A stretch of DNA of 64,000 bases from Copromyces sp. CBS 386.78 (taxonomy: Eukaryota; Ascomycota; Sordariomycetes; Sordariales; Sordariaceae): the NCBI GenBank assembly GCA_030685235.1, contig MU839086.1, positions 556,055-620,054 on the forward strand, given 5' to 3'. A model generated the notes under the pieces. That model ran no database searches and was not told where the DNA came from. It saw nothing but the letters and a program-made list of their open reading frames with translations. The first letter of the stretch is position 1; each line of letters begins with the position of its first letter. Positions 1 through 13,500 of this stretch are shown here, piece by piece. Position numbers and translations under genes: made by a program.

Positions 1-1512
1 TTCGCAAAAACTCCTCCATGTCTATCTCGGGCATAGCAGCCGAGTGGCCGTCTTCGCCTTCCTCGCCATGCTTCTCGGAGCTTCCACCTAGGGGTACCGA
101 TGGCGGTAGAGAGGTGTCCTCTTCCTTATACCAGAAGATCTTAACGAACCGGTTGTCAAAGACCACCTTTGGTGACCTGTATGCCGCATTTGCCGACGCC
201 CAAGTGTCGTACTTGACAATGGCCAGCCTCTTGTAAGGCTGCATGGAGACCTCCAGGATGTTTCCAAACTGGGAAAAGAACCCGCGAACCTGCTCCTCGT
301 CGAAGTTCTCCTCTGGAATGTTTTCCACCACGATGGTTGACTTGGCGCGGTCAAACACGGGACCGTCGGCCGAAAATGGCGCTTTCGGGCGACGTTTCGG
401 TCCCTGTTGCCTTCCTCCTCTGCCTCTGGAAGGATATCCCCCATCATGCTGAAGGGACTGGTGAGGGGGGAGGTTCGGCGGCAGAGTGAAAATGCCAGGG
501 TTGGTGGGATCGTATTCTTCGATAGGATTCGCTGGGGCCGCAAATTGTGCGCCGAACGAGGCACTCGGAGGGGGGACGTATATAGAGTCGTCTCCATGCT
601 CAAACAGGCAGGTATTGCCGCGCGAACAGTATCCCTTTGTTTCGTAGTCGCGGCACCGTGTTCGCCTCCTCTGACCTTGAGCGGGGGCCGGATAGCCAGG
701 GGCCGGAGGCAATCCCATCTGTTGTTGCAACGCTGCCAGCGTCTCGGACATGCCCGTCAGGAAGCCCTGGGGCAACTGACCGTTCTCGGGAAATGACGGG
801 TATGAGGAATTGAGGTGGCCGTTGCCAGCCTCTGGCCTGCCCCCACGGCCACCGAAGCCAAACCCAGCTCCCCGGCGAGGTATCTTCCATGACCTGCCCC
901 CATATTGTCCATCTCTTCCATCCGACTCGCCTCCTCCGTCGAAGGACCGTTTTCGTGATTGACCGACGTACGAGGGGAACTGGGGGAGGTGGTCTGGCGC
1001 GTCGTCGTAGGATAATCCGGGCGGTTGGATAGCGGGAAAAGCGACGGGAGGAGCGGCAAAGGCAGGCGGAGGAGGAGCGTGCTTCGGCACTGGAGGGGCG
1101 TCGGGCAGGTACGATTTGTAGGTGATGGCCTGAAAAACATCGCGGACGAATACCGAAGAATCTTGTTGGTCACACGCACTCGTGTTAGTTTCGCCTCTTC
1201 CTTGATCAGTCCAAGGGTGATCATTCTCTTACCCTCTTTGAGGAAGTCTGGGATTTCAGTTTCGCAAAGTCTGCGGACCTCTTCAACCTCGCCGTTAGTG
1301 CGCAAGAGGGCTAGAACGTAGTCGGCCAGAACATCTGCGTCGGCATCTGATCTATATCATCATGATATGATTAGCTGTGGTCCATGGAGGACTCTGAAGC
1401 ACTACCTCTAGACATGTGAAGGAGGACTGGTGGGCAGGGCCACTGACGTATTTTCGAGCCGCTTCACGATCCACCTCTTCAGGTGAACCTCGTCTTCTTC
1501 GGGAAAGAGCAT
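1..1512 (-). CDS. rmn1: RNA-binding protein, RBM26/27 (Rmn1) type, 3' end beyond window
   Basis: Proteins of this family (human RBM26/27, fission yeast Rmn1) are nuclear RNA-binding factors that work with the exosome-targeting and poly(A) machinery. The start ATG is at 1512-1510 and the frame is open to the window edge, so the C-terminus is missing. Introns by reading: 1352-1447 (GTCAGT..TAG) and 1162-1232 (GTAAGA..AG with a CTAAC branch site). Residues 1-90 form the PWI-like N-terminal domain of RBM26/27 (LKRWIVKRLE, VRRLCETEIPDFLKE). A Pro/Ala-rich then Gly/Arg-rich linker follows. A CCCH zinc finger lies near residues 231-252 with exact C-x8-C-x5-C-x3-H spacing (653-584 on the plus strand). 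An RRM lies near residues 336-410 (STIVVENIPEENFDEE is RNP2-like, LAIVKYDTWASA is RNP1-like). This domain order is diagnostic. The family call is firm; the exact function in this organism is inferred. Confidence 0.9.
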
Positions 1513-2297
1513 TTTGCTCTGGTAGGTACCTATATCAAATACCAAATGCAGGCATACAGATATGGCAGTGGGTATCGAATAAAGAAGACGCCAAAATATG
1601 GCTGCGTGATCCTCCAGGTCGAGAAATGCTGAGATCGTCGTCTTCGGTTTGCTGCGTCGAGACTTTTTTTGGGGTCGGGAATGGAAAGAAGGCGGGAACC
1701 CTGGTTCGGTTGATAGGCGGGCAGGCGGGCTAAAACAATGAGTCGCAGCACTCAGCTCGGCGCGTCGCGCTCGACTTTGGGGCCCCGCCCTTCAAAGCAA
1801 ATTAGCGCGCCCGCCCCGCACTGACGATGCATGGCTGCAGCGACAAACCGTTTCACACAAGGCCTATTGCGGGAAGGGCTTTTCTCGATATCGACTTCAT
1901 ATGACCCCATTTATCCGACTACAGATACACCAACCCAGCCATGCCATCTGCAGTCTATTAGGTACATAGTTTTGTCTCTTGAACTCTGCATAATCAAGAC
2001 TGCAGAGCATGACACCGCAACCAGATCCTCGCGCAGGTCAGTTTGGGATATGGAGCTTGACACATAGGAGGATATTTTGGTTCAGTGTTTTGGTCATCGC
2101 AAAGAAATTCATTTTTTCTCGTTACTACATGACAAGCCAAATATGCTAAAGGAAGGAATCAACCAAAAAATTCCTCGGTATCTCATCCCTCCTTCCCGAC
2201 GCCTCAAAGGTCAAATCTCAGTATATGTCGAGCTGCTCCAGCCGTAATCTGGGCAAGAGCACTGAGAACGGTGTCATACGCCTTGGGTAGACGTAAT
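1513..2297. other. Intergenic: rmn1-like upstream region and eEF2 3' UTR
   Basis: Both neighbours are on the minus strand, so this 785 bp carries the 3' UTR of eEF2 on the right and the promoter/5' UTR of the Rmn1-like gene on the left. It has no ORF with protein character. There is a purine-rich run around 1665-1700. No TATA box or RNA gene was seen. Confidence 0.6.
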
Positions 2298-5170
2298 TTA
2301 GAGCTTGTCGTAGTACTGTGCAGCTTTGTTAGCAACATATTATCCATAATCATAGGGCAGATTATAACTTACGTTCTCGTAGCCGGGAACCTCGACCTTG
2401 AGACCCTTGCGCTTGCGCATCTCCTGGACGATCTGGCCGACCTTGGAGGAGGAATCGAGAGGGGAACCGCCGGGGAGACGCTCCCAGTGATCGAAGACGG
2501 ACTGGGGGAAAGCCTGGCCGGAGGTGGCGGCACGGAGATCGCCGTTGAAGCCGAAAGACTCCATGACGGGGAGGTAAGCCTTGATGGTGAAGAGGGGAGT
2601 GCCGGGGCGCTGCTCCTCGCCGAAGACGTGACCACGGCGGCGGGTAAGGACACCGTAGACACCACCCATGGCCTGCTCGGGAACCTGAATCTCGACCAAG
2701 AAGACGGGCTCGAGGAGCGAGGGATCGGCAAGAAGGGTAGCAGCGTAAAGAACGCGGCGAGCAGTAGGGATGATCTGACCACCACCACGATGGATAGCAT
2801 CAGCGTGGAGGGTAACATCGAGGATGTTGAAGCGGATGGAGCGCATGGGCTCCTCACCGATGGGACCCTCACGGGTGGCCCACTGGAAACCGGAGACAAC
2901 GGAATCCTTGATTTCGTTGAGGTACTGGACGGCCTTGGTCTGGTCAACGAGCAAGTTGGCACCGTTGGTGTCGGGGCCGAAAGCCCAGATCTTACGGGCA
3001 TCAGTGACATCCCAGCCGAAGTCATCAGCGAGGATACGGGCACGGGCCTTGAAATCGTCACGGGGGGTGATCTTGCCGGCCTCGATGGCAAGGCAGAGCT
3101 CCTCTTCAAGGGGCTCAGCAACCATGTAGAGACGGTTGTGCTTGTTGGGGGACTTGGAGAGGGCAGTCATGGAGGACTTGCCAGCGACGGTCTCACGGTA
3201 CTGGACGACGGGGTCGGAGATGGTAAGGGGAACACCGGCGTGGTCGTTCTCGAGATCGTTCAAGCAAATCTCGAGATGGAGCTCACCAGCACCAGCAACG
3301 ACGTGCTCACCAGACTCGTTGGAGAAGGTAAGGACGCAAGGGTCGGACTTGGAGAGACGCTTGAGACCCTCGACAAGCTTGGGCAGATCCTGGGCGTTCT
3401 TGACCTGGACGGAACGCTGGACGACGGGGGAGACGGAGAACTTCATGACCTTCATGTTGTGGGCAGTCTCGGAGGTGGTAAGGGTACCAGACTTGAGAAG
3501 GAACTGGTCGATACCGACGAGACCGACAATGTTACCAGCGGGCATGTCATCGATGGGCTCGACCTTGCCACCCATCATGAGGACGGTACGCTGAATGGCC
3601 TTGATAAAGAGATCATCCTTCTTGCCGGGGGTGTAGTTGGGGCCCTGGATGCGGACCTTGAGACCGGAGCGGACGGTACCGGCGAAGACACGACCGAAGG
3701 CGTAGAAACGGCCCTTATCGGAAGTGGGAACCATCTTGGAGACGTAGAGCATGAGAGGGCCCTTGGGGTCGCAGTTCTTGATGGCCATGGCGGCCTCGTC
3801 GTCCGGGGGACCCTCGTAGAGAGTCTCGGCACGGTAAGCCTGAGCGGTGACGGGGGAAGGAAGGTGGAGGATCATCATCTCCAACAAGCAGTCAGCAGCG
3901 GGAAGGAAGGCCTTCATGATGGCCTTGAGGAGCTGCTTGCCCTCCTTCTCCTTGTCATCGGTAGCGAGCTTGAGGTTGAGCTTCTCGAGGAGAGAGGCAA
4001 CATCGTCCTTCTTGAAGTTCATAACAGCGGCGAAGATCTTGAAGATGGGGTCAAGAATGAACTGGTTGAAAGCACGCTCGAGGTCTTGGCCGTCATAATT
4101 GCCGTTCTTGGTCCACTTCTTGGTCTTGGGGTTGAAGTAGTTGTCACCCCAGAGACGCTCCATCATCTTGTTGCGGTCGACACCGAACTTCTTGGCGTAG
4201 CGGGTGGCGAACTGGCGGATGGTGAAAGCCCAGCCGTGAAGACCGGAACCGAAAGCGACGGTACCCTTGTAGGGGTAGACCTGGACGTCACCGAGAGTCT
4301 TGTCGAAGTAGGTGGAGATGATGACGTTGACGGACTCGATGGTACGAGAGAAGGACTGGTAAAGATCCTCCTTGGAGACCTGAAGCTCGAGAAGAGCGCG
4401 ATCGACCTTGTTGATAATAACAACGGGCTTGATGCGCTCACCGAGAGCCTGACGAAGGACGGTCTCGGTCTGGACGCAGACACCCTCGACGGTGTCGACA
4501 ACGACGAGAGCACCATCGGTGACGCGGAGGGCAGCAGTGACTTCGGAGGAGAAATCAACGTGACCGGGAGAATCGATCAAGTTGATCAAGAAATCCTTGC
4601 CTGTGATGATGTCTTAGTTCCTGGCCTACCAGTGTGTATGGGAGAGGTAGAACGTACCGTCAGTCTTCTGGCCAACAATGTCCTTGATGTCCTCCTCGTC
4701 GGGGAGGGTGCCGTAGAGGGAGATGGCAGTAGACTTGATGGTGATACCACGCTCCTGCTCGTCGGCACGAGTATCCGTGGCGCGAGCCTCACCTGCCTTG
4801 CCGGAGGAAATGATACCGGCCTTGGCGAGGAGAGAGTCGGTCAAAGTGGACTTGCCGTGATCAACGTGCGCAATGACGGACATGTTGCGCACGTTAGTGG
4901 GCTTGTCCATCAAGGCACGGATCTCGTCAATCGTGAAGCTATTCGAGGGCGCATGGTCAGCATTGTTGTTGTTCATGTTTGCGGACGTGATGTCCTTATC
5001 TCCTGGGGCGGGGTAGAGTCGAAGAAGTTTGCAACCATCGGCTACGACGACGGCGACGACGACATGGTCGAAGACGGCGACGCCGACGACGACGACCGAC
5101 GAGGTGTATCAAGTGAAGCCGATCATGACGACGATGGTCTTGGTCAAAGAAAGAGGACTTACTTGACCAT
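2298..5170 (-). CDS. cot-3: Translation elongation factor 2 (eEF2)
   Basis: eEF2 is the cytosolic GTPase that moves tRNA and mRNA through the ribosome after peptide transfer. Four exons: 5170-5163 (ATG GTC AA), 4938-4658, 4600-2373 and 2315-2298 (encoding YYDKL, then TAA). Introns: 4939-5162 (224 bp, GTAAGT..TAG), 4601-4657 (57 bp) and 2316-2372 (57 bp, GCTAAC branch). The joined length is 2535 nt, giving 844 residues, the usual eEF2 size. Visible motifs: P-loop AHVDHGKST (residues 26-34), DSPGHVDF (G3), NKVDR (G4), and [14 protein letters not shown] holding the histidine that becomes diphthamide (about residue 701). Codon use is strongly biased, with almost no TTA/CTA/TCA, as expected for a very highly expressed gene. 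The start context CCAAAATGG is strong. In N. crassa this gene is known as cot-3; the symbol assumes a Neurospora source. Confidence 0.97.
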
Positions 5171-5700
5171 TTTGGCGGTATTGTCTGACACACACTGCTA
5201 AAATGGGTGTTTGACGTGGTGTGGAAAGGAAGAAGTCTCGAGAGAACGAGATTTTTTTTCCTCAAATGCAAGCGAACCAGCCGAGAACTGACAAAGCAGG
5301 ATCCCGGGGAAAACAGTCCAACTTGGCAAAAATGCTAGTGCTCAGTACTTATCAGCCCCAGACTAGCAGACTTGAAAACAGTGAAGGCAAGTCGGAAAAA
5401 GAGGGTCGAGGACGTTGATATGGAGTCGAGGGCGGCCACCTAGCCTGTAGCCAAATTGCACTTGTGGGACTGGCCGTTGGACTGGTGGTGGGCGGGGAGG
5501 GCAAATCTGCAGAGAAAAAATTGGCGAGGGGAGGCCGGGGGGAGGAGGGGTAGCAAGAGTGGGGCACAAGGGTTGCATTACGTCCCTTGATTGGTCAAAC
5601 GGCCTCTTGTGCGCGGCACCGCCTGATGTCTGACTTCACCACCGAGGGTCAAGCCCTGTTTTGCCCCTCCTCTCAATTCGGATTCGGCCAGTGAAGGGTG
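5171..5700 (-). promoter_or_regulatory. eEF2 promoter and 5' UTR, pyrimidine-rich
   Basis: This lies directly upstream of the eEF2 ATG. On the coding (minus) strand it contains pyrimidine-rich stretches near 5215-5245 and 5500-5560 (the plus strand shows GGAGGCCGGGGGGAGGAGG). CT-rich tracts are typical of strongly expressed fungal housekeeping promoters. The transcription start was not located; the boundary is approximate. Confidence 0.5.
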
Positions 5701-7367
5701 AACCTGAACTCCATGAAGAATGCACCTGGCCGCCACTGCACCGAACCACCACTTCACCATCTACCGAGCAGCATTCGTGACTCGATGACATTTCATCATG
5801 AACCTTCTGACCGAAACCTTTCCTCTTCTTCGGTTAAGGATATCTCGCCAGCGCCCCCTGCTACGAGGAATTGGACTTGTGGGACATCATGAACATTGAT
5901 TGCTTGACGAGGAGCTAGCAAGCTGCTACCGCTCAATGCCCCGGGACATTCTCCTGTGTCAGTGAAGCTCGCAGGTAGGCATCTGAGCTGTTACTGACCT
6001 GATAGGGAAGGTCGGAGAGCTTTGGCCCGCTCGAGGCCCGGTTCTCAGGCGATTGTATCACAGCTCCCGGCGGCAACCCTGAGGTGTCTACCCAGAGGCA
6101 ATCTCACCTCGAGTCCTCGCCGTGGGCAGCCGAGTAGGATCACATAAAGAAGCCGGATGGAGGCATACTCATCATCGGTTTATTGTTTAGTGATCTTTAA
6201 CCGGGCTAATGACGAGAGACAAACGCTGCATCTTTGTCGCCTTTCTTACAAGTTGACATCCATTCAACTTTGGGTTGCCAGCTACAAACAAATACACCAG
6301 GCCAGCTCAACAAGCTTTAACAACTCTTGAGATCGACTCCATACCTCGACGGATTCGGGGATATAGTCCCCTGGTTTCCGCCCTCGCGGCTTATTACCGG
6401 TAGTGTACAAAATAGCTCTGAACGGGGATCTGGGGGCAGCGAGGTGGATATATCAAACTGCGGCGAGGATGGGATTTGGGTCCCTTGCCGCCCCCAAAGA
6501 ACAGATTTGGCCGTGGTGGCCATTGGCCAAATGGCCTCTTTCGACCTCTGATTATGACCATGGACGAAGGTCTGGTCTACTGTCTTGACCTCTTCTATGG
6601 TGTTGCTTCGGAGGCACGGTTAACAGCTCGACAGCCAAGTACCCACGTCTTTCCGTTGCTGATTCGGCGAGCTCGAATAAGTAAGCGTCTCATGTTACAC
6701 AATGAGTAATGCGGCCAGAGCTCAAGCTGAGCTCCCGTGAGCTCATTCCCAGTGGCCAATATCTGCGGTCACCGTACCCCTCAATGAGACTGGTGATCAT
6801 CGTTGCACTTCGAGACGTCGTCGGTTGGGCACGGGTAGTGTAACAGTTACGGCTCCGGACTATGAGGAACATGGCTCTCTGTCAGTATCATGATGGGTAC
6901 CTAGGAGATCTTAGTCTGTAATCTTATTTCACTTTTCAGACACTACCTTCATCATTGAATCACCACTTATTAACCCTACAGCTCTTCAAAACAAAAACCA
7001 ACAGGTGCGAAATTGTGGCTCTTTTAGGGGGCAAGTTACAAAGACCTGGTACACATCACAGGGTAGGTAGACCAGACGTTTATACAGGCACTTCAACACG
7101 GGAAACCAGAGTCGGTACTATATGTGTGTTTAGATGAGGATACTGTCTACGAATGCTGTACTTGCAGATTTGCTATACCTAAACAAACAATAGGATCCTA
7201 CGCCAACGCCTAGCCGACTCCAATACAGCCTAATTTGATGAACCTGTATGCATCCCATACCAGTCTCTTGGACACCAGAACAATTCGTGCAAGCTCGAAA
7301 AGTAAAAGAACGATAAGCAAAGCAAAGCAAAAACAGCGCCTCAGGCAAGAAAAGGGAAATGTTAATG
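5701..7367. other. Intergenic, no gene seen
   Basis: About 1.7 kb of normal base composition between the eEF2 promoter and the 3' end of the DUF300 gene. Only short, mutually overlapping ORFs (under 80 codons) with no conserved motif are present. The right end (about 7140-7367) probably carries the DUF300 3' UTR. No tRNA, 5S rRNA or repeat was recognised. Confidence 0.5.
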
Positions 7368-9461
7368 TCACCTTCCCCACACGTTCTGGAACTCCTCGTC
7401 ACCGCCAACGGTAAAGTGTGGGCTTCTCTCTTCTTCACCTTCACCTTCGGTATCGGTAGGATGATCCCAGTGGTTGGACAGTTCTGTGACCGGGGTACTT
7501 TTCCCGCCGTCATCCTCGGCATTATGCGAAGCTTCGTGCCCGGATTCTGTTCCGTGCGGATGATGAGGACTGACATCGTCGACTTTGAAGTCGTCCTCTG
7601 TAAGTTTCGAGGTTGTGCCCATCATGGGGCCATATGCAATCTCCAAGGGATCCATGCCCTTATCTGAGGTAGAGCTCGCTGCTGCCCCTTGGCCATTTGC
7701 TTCCGCCTTCTTTTTGCCCTTTTTGTCATCATTGGGAAGAGCTTCGGGACCTTCTGGTGCCTCCTTCTTGCGCCTCTCAAGAGGGTCTTTGGGGTTAAGC
7801 GTAGGCACTGAGCTTCTGCTTGAGGACGATCGGTTGTAAAAGCTTCCGGTCGGAGTGTTTTGGAAGAGGCTGGGATGAGGTGATCGATAGCGATCTCTCC
7901 ACGGCTCGTTGGCGGTAATAACGGGATACTATAGTTTGAGTCAGCCAATGGTCATCATCATGTGTAGAGAATGGGTTCCTTACGTTCCAGTCACCGAACT
8001 CGAGTTTCCTAGCTCCGGCGTATAGTTGCTCTTCCTCTGGATCAAGCATAAGCTGGTCATCATCATCGTGGTGCGGAGAGGAGGAATTGCTCCTCCTGCT
8101 TGGGCCGCCGTTTGCAACCAACAGCGGAGTGTTCTGGTTGATTTCGTCGGGTCTTGGTATCCAATATTTGCCCTTGCCTCCTCGTTCATATCGCATGCCT
8201 TCCTTGAGTCGGGCTAGTCTTGACCGCGACTGTTCGTGCGCCATGATTTTGTCACCGGAATCAAAGACCCGGTAACCGTACTTGTCACCCGTGAACGTTT
8301 CCTTGGTGTCTTGAATCAAATCCCGAATTCCGAAGGCGTCCCTCATCGCATACTTGACCGGCATTCTTGCGGCAGACACTCTGCTGTCGGCAAAATCGTG
8401 CCAAGAGAAGGCGTACCAATGAGCAATGGCAAAGGCGGGCATCTCAAGACAAATTAGAAAGTCCTGAATGGCTGCCGCAAGGCCGTCTTGTGTGTAGCCT
8501 TCAACATTCGGGAAAGCCCCGAGGAACACCAAGATGCCTAGAGCAAAGCCTTGCCAGTATGACGCAAAGATAATGGCTTTTACACACAGGAACTTGGGCA
8601 TTGGTCGGAAAGGCTTGAGGTCGTCGTTCATGCAAATCCAGAACATGCCCAAGCAGTACAAGCTGACAGTGACGCTGATGTTGTAGACAATACCGCTCCA
8701 GAAATAGCCCGAGTTGAGTTTGATGTCTCCCTCATGGTAGGTCCCAGTTGCTTTCATGATCACAGCCGCCAGGGCCAGGAGTGGCTTCATCCATGCATAT
8801 TGCAAAATGCCGCGCTTTATGGCGAGGAAGGTATGCGGATCGGAAATATCGACGCGAGGGAGGACGTGGTTCATGGGCCACAGATGGTGAATCGGTTCGC
8901 GGCCATGGGTCATGATGATGAGGGCTCGTTCTCCGCTCAAGTAGTTGATTAACAGCTGGAAGAATGTGTAGATGGTGAAAGCCTCGTAGATGTCTCTGAC
9001 GGGGTCGAAGAAAGCTGCAGCAGTCTGCGAGACCATGCTGGTCCATGAGGCGATCGAGTATATCGGAACCCTGAAGGTGGAGAATGATCAGGAATCTTGC
9101 CCGTAGAGGTATCCCATAGTTTCACAGGGTAACAATTGGCAAACTCACATGAGAAGGATCCGCACAACATAGCGTTGCAAAAGCGGCTTGCGATAGTTTT
9201 TGCTGTTATTTATCAGTGTCCGAACTCGGATGACGAGGGCGCTCGCAACACACGGCGACGGGGCGGGTAACTCACGTTTGGAGCCATATCGACCTGTTAT
9301 AGAGCTTGGTCAGTATGATGTCCATGGGCTGGAGTTGGAGTCGCGATACTGTGCGTATCTGTAGGGTAAACATACACCATGGAGAGCAGAGTCGCGACAA
9401 TGGACGCGACGCCTCCGACTATGGTTGCCACATCGGCGAGCTTCTGGCCGGTGCCTCCCAT
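7368..9461 (-). CDS. DUF300 / TMEM184 (Ost-alpha fold) seven-helix membrane protein
   Basis: The start ATG is at 9461-9459. Five exons: 9461-9376, 9293-9276, 9202-9149, 9070-7984 and 7928-7368 (TGA). They join to 1806 nt, 601 residues. Introns: 9294-9375, 9203-9275, 9071-9148 and 7929-7983. Exon 2 is only 18 nt, but it is needed to build SIWLQT before KNYRKPLLQRYVVRILLM, the conserved block of DUF300/TMEM184 proteins. Seven hydrophobic helices fit the family (roughly residues 8-29, 42-66, 74-92, 128-142, 155-182, 192-216, 226-252). A long hydrophilic C-terminal tail of about 330 residues follows, with an acidic run (HHDDDDQ) and a Lys/Glu-rich segment; it is presumably cytosolic. Relatives include the organic solute transporter alpha subunit and plant LAZARUS1. 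The substrate or role in fungi is not clear. It shares an upstream region with csf1, transcribed the other way. Confidence 0.9.
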
Positions 9462-10500
9462 GTTTCCTAGGTATCTTGGGATCCCCGCAACGAGGTAGCT
9501 GGATGCCCGAAACTCGAAAGGTGCGCGGCAACGACTTAATGATCGCAAGTAGAGTAAAGCCGTTCAACCTATGGCATGTTGCGCCGGCATGGTGGAGCGA
9601 AGAAATGTTGGTATTGCACCTGGGAAAGGTGCAGCCTAATGGGAAATGATGCAGCAAAGGCGATAGCGGGAATCACGATGTCACCGGCGTAAAGATAGGT
9701 GGGATGGAGGTCGTCGCTGGCGCAGCGCCTCGTGGTCTGGGCAACGAACTGGAGGTGACGATGACGGTCCTGGGCTGCGGGCGGGCATCCACCATTGCCG
9801 CTGCCCTGTCAGCCTGTACATCCAAGCTCAGGCGGCTACACTAGTACGGTAGAGGTAAGGTATGTATTTCGACACCCCACTGCCGTTGGGAACCGCAGCC
9901 GGAAATAAGTTGGAAGGTTCCGACGGGGTCTGGACTTTTGAAACGACAGTGTCACATCAAGGAAACTACCCGTGGTCAACGAGAACCGAAAAAGTGGGGG
10001 CGTGGCACGGGTACCTGTAGGTAGGGAGAACTGTGATAAGTTCATACAGTGACAATACTTACGTGGATCAGACAAACCCCCCTGCCCATTAAGGTTCGTC
10101 TCCATACACAGCGCTGTCCAATCCCAAGAGTGCGGGTCATTCGGTGTACACTAGTATCACGGACCCCCCTAAAGTTGACTTTCCATGGATTCGGAATTGG
10201 GAGCTACTTCCAATTCAACGTCCACCATCCTAGCCAGACAGGTGCCACTTGCGATTGCCAACCTGTGACAGCTTCTCAGTTGAACTTTGACATGTCGTTT
10301 GCTCCTACGCTTTGTTTTCTTTAGTCGACGACGTGCGACCGCGTCCACCTATTCGCAACATCTTGCCCTCGATTTTCTTGCAGAGGGACACCATGGAGAG
10401 CGGCATGAATACACGGCGCATACGCAAATTGTCCAGTCCACGTTGAATGTTAGCCGGAAGAGTACCTCTCTACGTCTGGCAACTTAATACTCAGAACAAA
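9462..10500. promoter_or_regulatory. Divergent promoter region between DUF300 gene and csf1
   Basis: 1039 bp separates the two start codons, which point away from each other. It must hold both promoters and 5' UTRs. A 20-bp block around 9994-10014 (GTGGGGGCGTGGCACGGGTA) recurs near 45.0 and 45.3 kb, so part of the region may be repeat-derived. No convincing small ORF was seen. Confidence 0.55.
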
Positions 10501-13500
10501 ATGGCCATCCAAAACAACTTCTTTGATGACCAGGGAGGGTTCAATGGGTGAGTGACTGGGCCGGACAGACAGACAGTCATGCGTTGGGCCTGTAGCTAAC
10601 TCAATGGGATCAACTCTGCAGCTTATTCTTGGGGTCTCTTATTATATGCGGCGCATTATCAATATTCTCCCTCCTTTATTTCAATAGAGTCTTTGCATCT
10701 CTGGTGTCGTGGGCATTGCGGACATGGACCTGGCATCAGTACAAAGTCTACATCGACATCCAAGCTCTCCAGATCTCCCTACTCGGCGGTCGCATATTCT
10801 TTACTGGTCTTCGATACCACGGCGCGAACGAGACAATACTGGTCCAGAATGGGTACATAACATGGAAATACTGGCTGCGCAGGGTACGGGGCGTCAAGAT
10901 CCCAGCGAAGGGCGCACGAGGACATAACGAGACCGATTCCGATTCCGACGCCGATCCTATCACTGAGCAGCTGCCGACGACCAAACTTCCTTGCCGCATC
11001 AGTGTCTGTCTCTCTGGCCTAGAATGGTTCATCTACAATCGTAGTCCGGCCTACGATTCGATCCTGTCTGGGTTGACGGATCTACAGGAGGATGCGGTCC
11101 CCGCTGCTTCCGGCACAGAGCCTGTCGGGGCAGGTGACGGTGCAGGAACCCATGAGGCGGGAAACACACGAAAGCGCCGGTCCAAGAAGCGTGAGACGCT
11201 GAGAAAGTCGGAACAGACGCAGAGGTCGGGCGCCACCCAATACAGGAATGGGCGGCCAATACGGGATAGCAGTACTGGGCGCGCGTCTACCATGGCTTCT
11301 TCGGATTCCGAGGATGAGGAGGAGCATGAGCGGGACGGACAACTCTCGCATGAGCTCCCCTTGTTCTTGCAGATGCTACCATTGCAGTTGGAGGTTACCA
11401 AGGCAGCTATGGTGATGGGAAACGAAAACACGAAAGCCATCTTGATTGTCAAGACCGAGTCTATGGAAGGGGAGGTTGATGCTTCAGCAACGGAAACGCC
11501 AGATCCGTACCGCCAATTCTTCCGTTTCAAGTTCAATCACCCGGTGATCGAAATGAAGGAAAACTTGGATTATAAGGAAGACCAGGCAGATAGGGCTACT
11601 CGAGACAAGCAGACGACAACACATGATCCCATCTCTGTCCATCATAGGCCCTTCTTCAAACAGCAGATGCGCAGGTTGATGGGACGTCTTCACTGGCTTT
11701 GTCGCATCGTGCCTTTCCACCGAAACAGGTCTGTAGAATCCCTCACTCCGGATGCAGAGAGGGATGTCAGAACCGCAACTAGCCACATATCAACCTCGAA
11801 TCCAAACAACTGGCAAGGGTTGTCTCGATATCTCGATAGCAAGGCCCACGATCTTGGCGGTACGAGACCAGGCTGGGCCTCATCGGAATACGCAGCGGTA
11901 CCGACCATCTTGGACAGCCCGGAAGCGACGCTTACCATCCTATGGGATGTTGTAGGCAAGGTACAGCGTGCTCACACTATTACAGGTGAAAAGGTGTCAG
12001 GACACTTGCTTGATATCAATGGCGAGGAGCCACCAGCATGGTCAATACAACTCTCAGTCAAAGGAGGTTCGATCAACTATGGTCCCTGGGCGGACCGACA
12101 ACGAGCAGATCTCCAACGCACTTTTGTTCCGAATCTTTGCAAGGATGCAACTGCGGCGACACGATTGCCCGTAGGCGCATACCGCGTGCCCACCAAGTTC
12201 AACTTCTACATTGAATTCGAAGACACTGTCACCCTCCGAGTTCCCGTGCGAGAGGAGTCCAAGAATTGGAAATGGCAGGGCAAACAGCCTGCCACCAAGC
12301 CCCCAGTCGAGCCCCAAGCACGTAAACACCGTGGCCGGCCCAAGAAGGCAGAGCAGCCTGCCACTATCCATCAACGACCATATGGATGGCTTGATATCAA
12401 GGTGGCGAAAGACGCTACTATGTCATATACCATGGATATGGTAGCTGGCGCTGCAGGGTTCTCAAACCAGCTCATTCTGGAGTTACCGAGCACTGAAATC
12501 TCGAGCAGCATTAACCATGAACTGCTATGGAAATCAGGCAAGCAGCAGATATCTTGCGATCTTTCTACTCCGTTGGGCTGGAACGCCCTTCGCGAATGGC
12601 GTTTCAAAATCACCAGCAGTGATCTGGACCTCTTCATCCTGCGTGATCACGTCTTCCTCCTGACTGATTTAGTTGGTGATTGGGCAAGCGGGCCGCCACC
12701 TGAATACCTTGTCTTTACCCCCTTCAAGTATCACGTTGAGTTGCAACTGCAGAACCTCCAACTGTTTCTGAACCTCAACGACGCAAACATTGTCAACAAC
12801 CCTACCGACCTAGACGACAATACGTACTTCATCATTGCTAGCCCATTGCTTCAGTCCAAGTTGACTATCCCAATTGATAACTATAGACCGAACAAGAACG
12901 CCATTCCTTTCAACATCACTGCCAGCAACGCTTCTGTTACCCTACATGTCCCTCCATGGAATACCCAAGCGTCGTTCCTGGACACCAAGGAAGTTGGACG
13001 GCTGGAAAATATGGTGGTTGATGGTGCCTATCACTACCATATGATAACTTCGGCCGCAAACACAGATACGCTCATATTGAACTTCAGCGCGCAATCTCTA
13101 TTTGCGCGTGTATACGGCTTTACTGTTCGGTACGGTATGAAGATCAAAGACAATTACTTTGGCGAGGATGTTCACTTCAAGACCTTGGACGAACATCAGG
13201 ATATGCTGCGCTTGAGGGATCAGAATCCCGATGCTGAGACGACCAACAAGCCGCCCCCTAAGGAGTCGAGTGATTTGGATGTCATCCTCAGTGTCAGGTG
13301 CGATCAGCCAAAGATTTTGATACCGGCGAATTTGTATTCTTCGACTCGTCACGTTGTGATTGATACAGCCTCCTTCGGGACTGATCTGCGGTTCACAAAT
13401 TACTATATGGAAATGGACTTGGAGGTAGCACCTCTTCAATTGTCGCTGGGCAGTTCAGATTCATCGGGCGCCGACACACCAAAGAGTGCCACCGGCTCCA

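Noticed and set aside
2271..5201. 976-codon open frame on the plus strand, opposite eEF2
   Set aside because: It runs antisense across eEF2 and its introns. eEF2 almost never uses TTA, CTA or TCA codons, which removes antisense stops. The predicted protein is a low-complexity Gly/Val/Asp mix with no domain.
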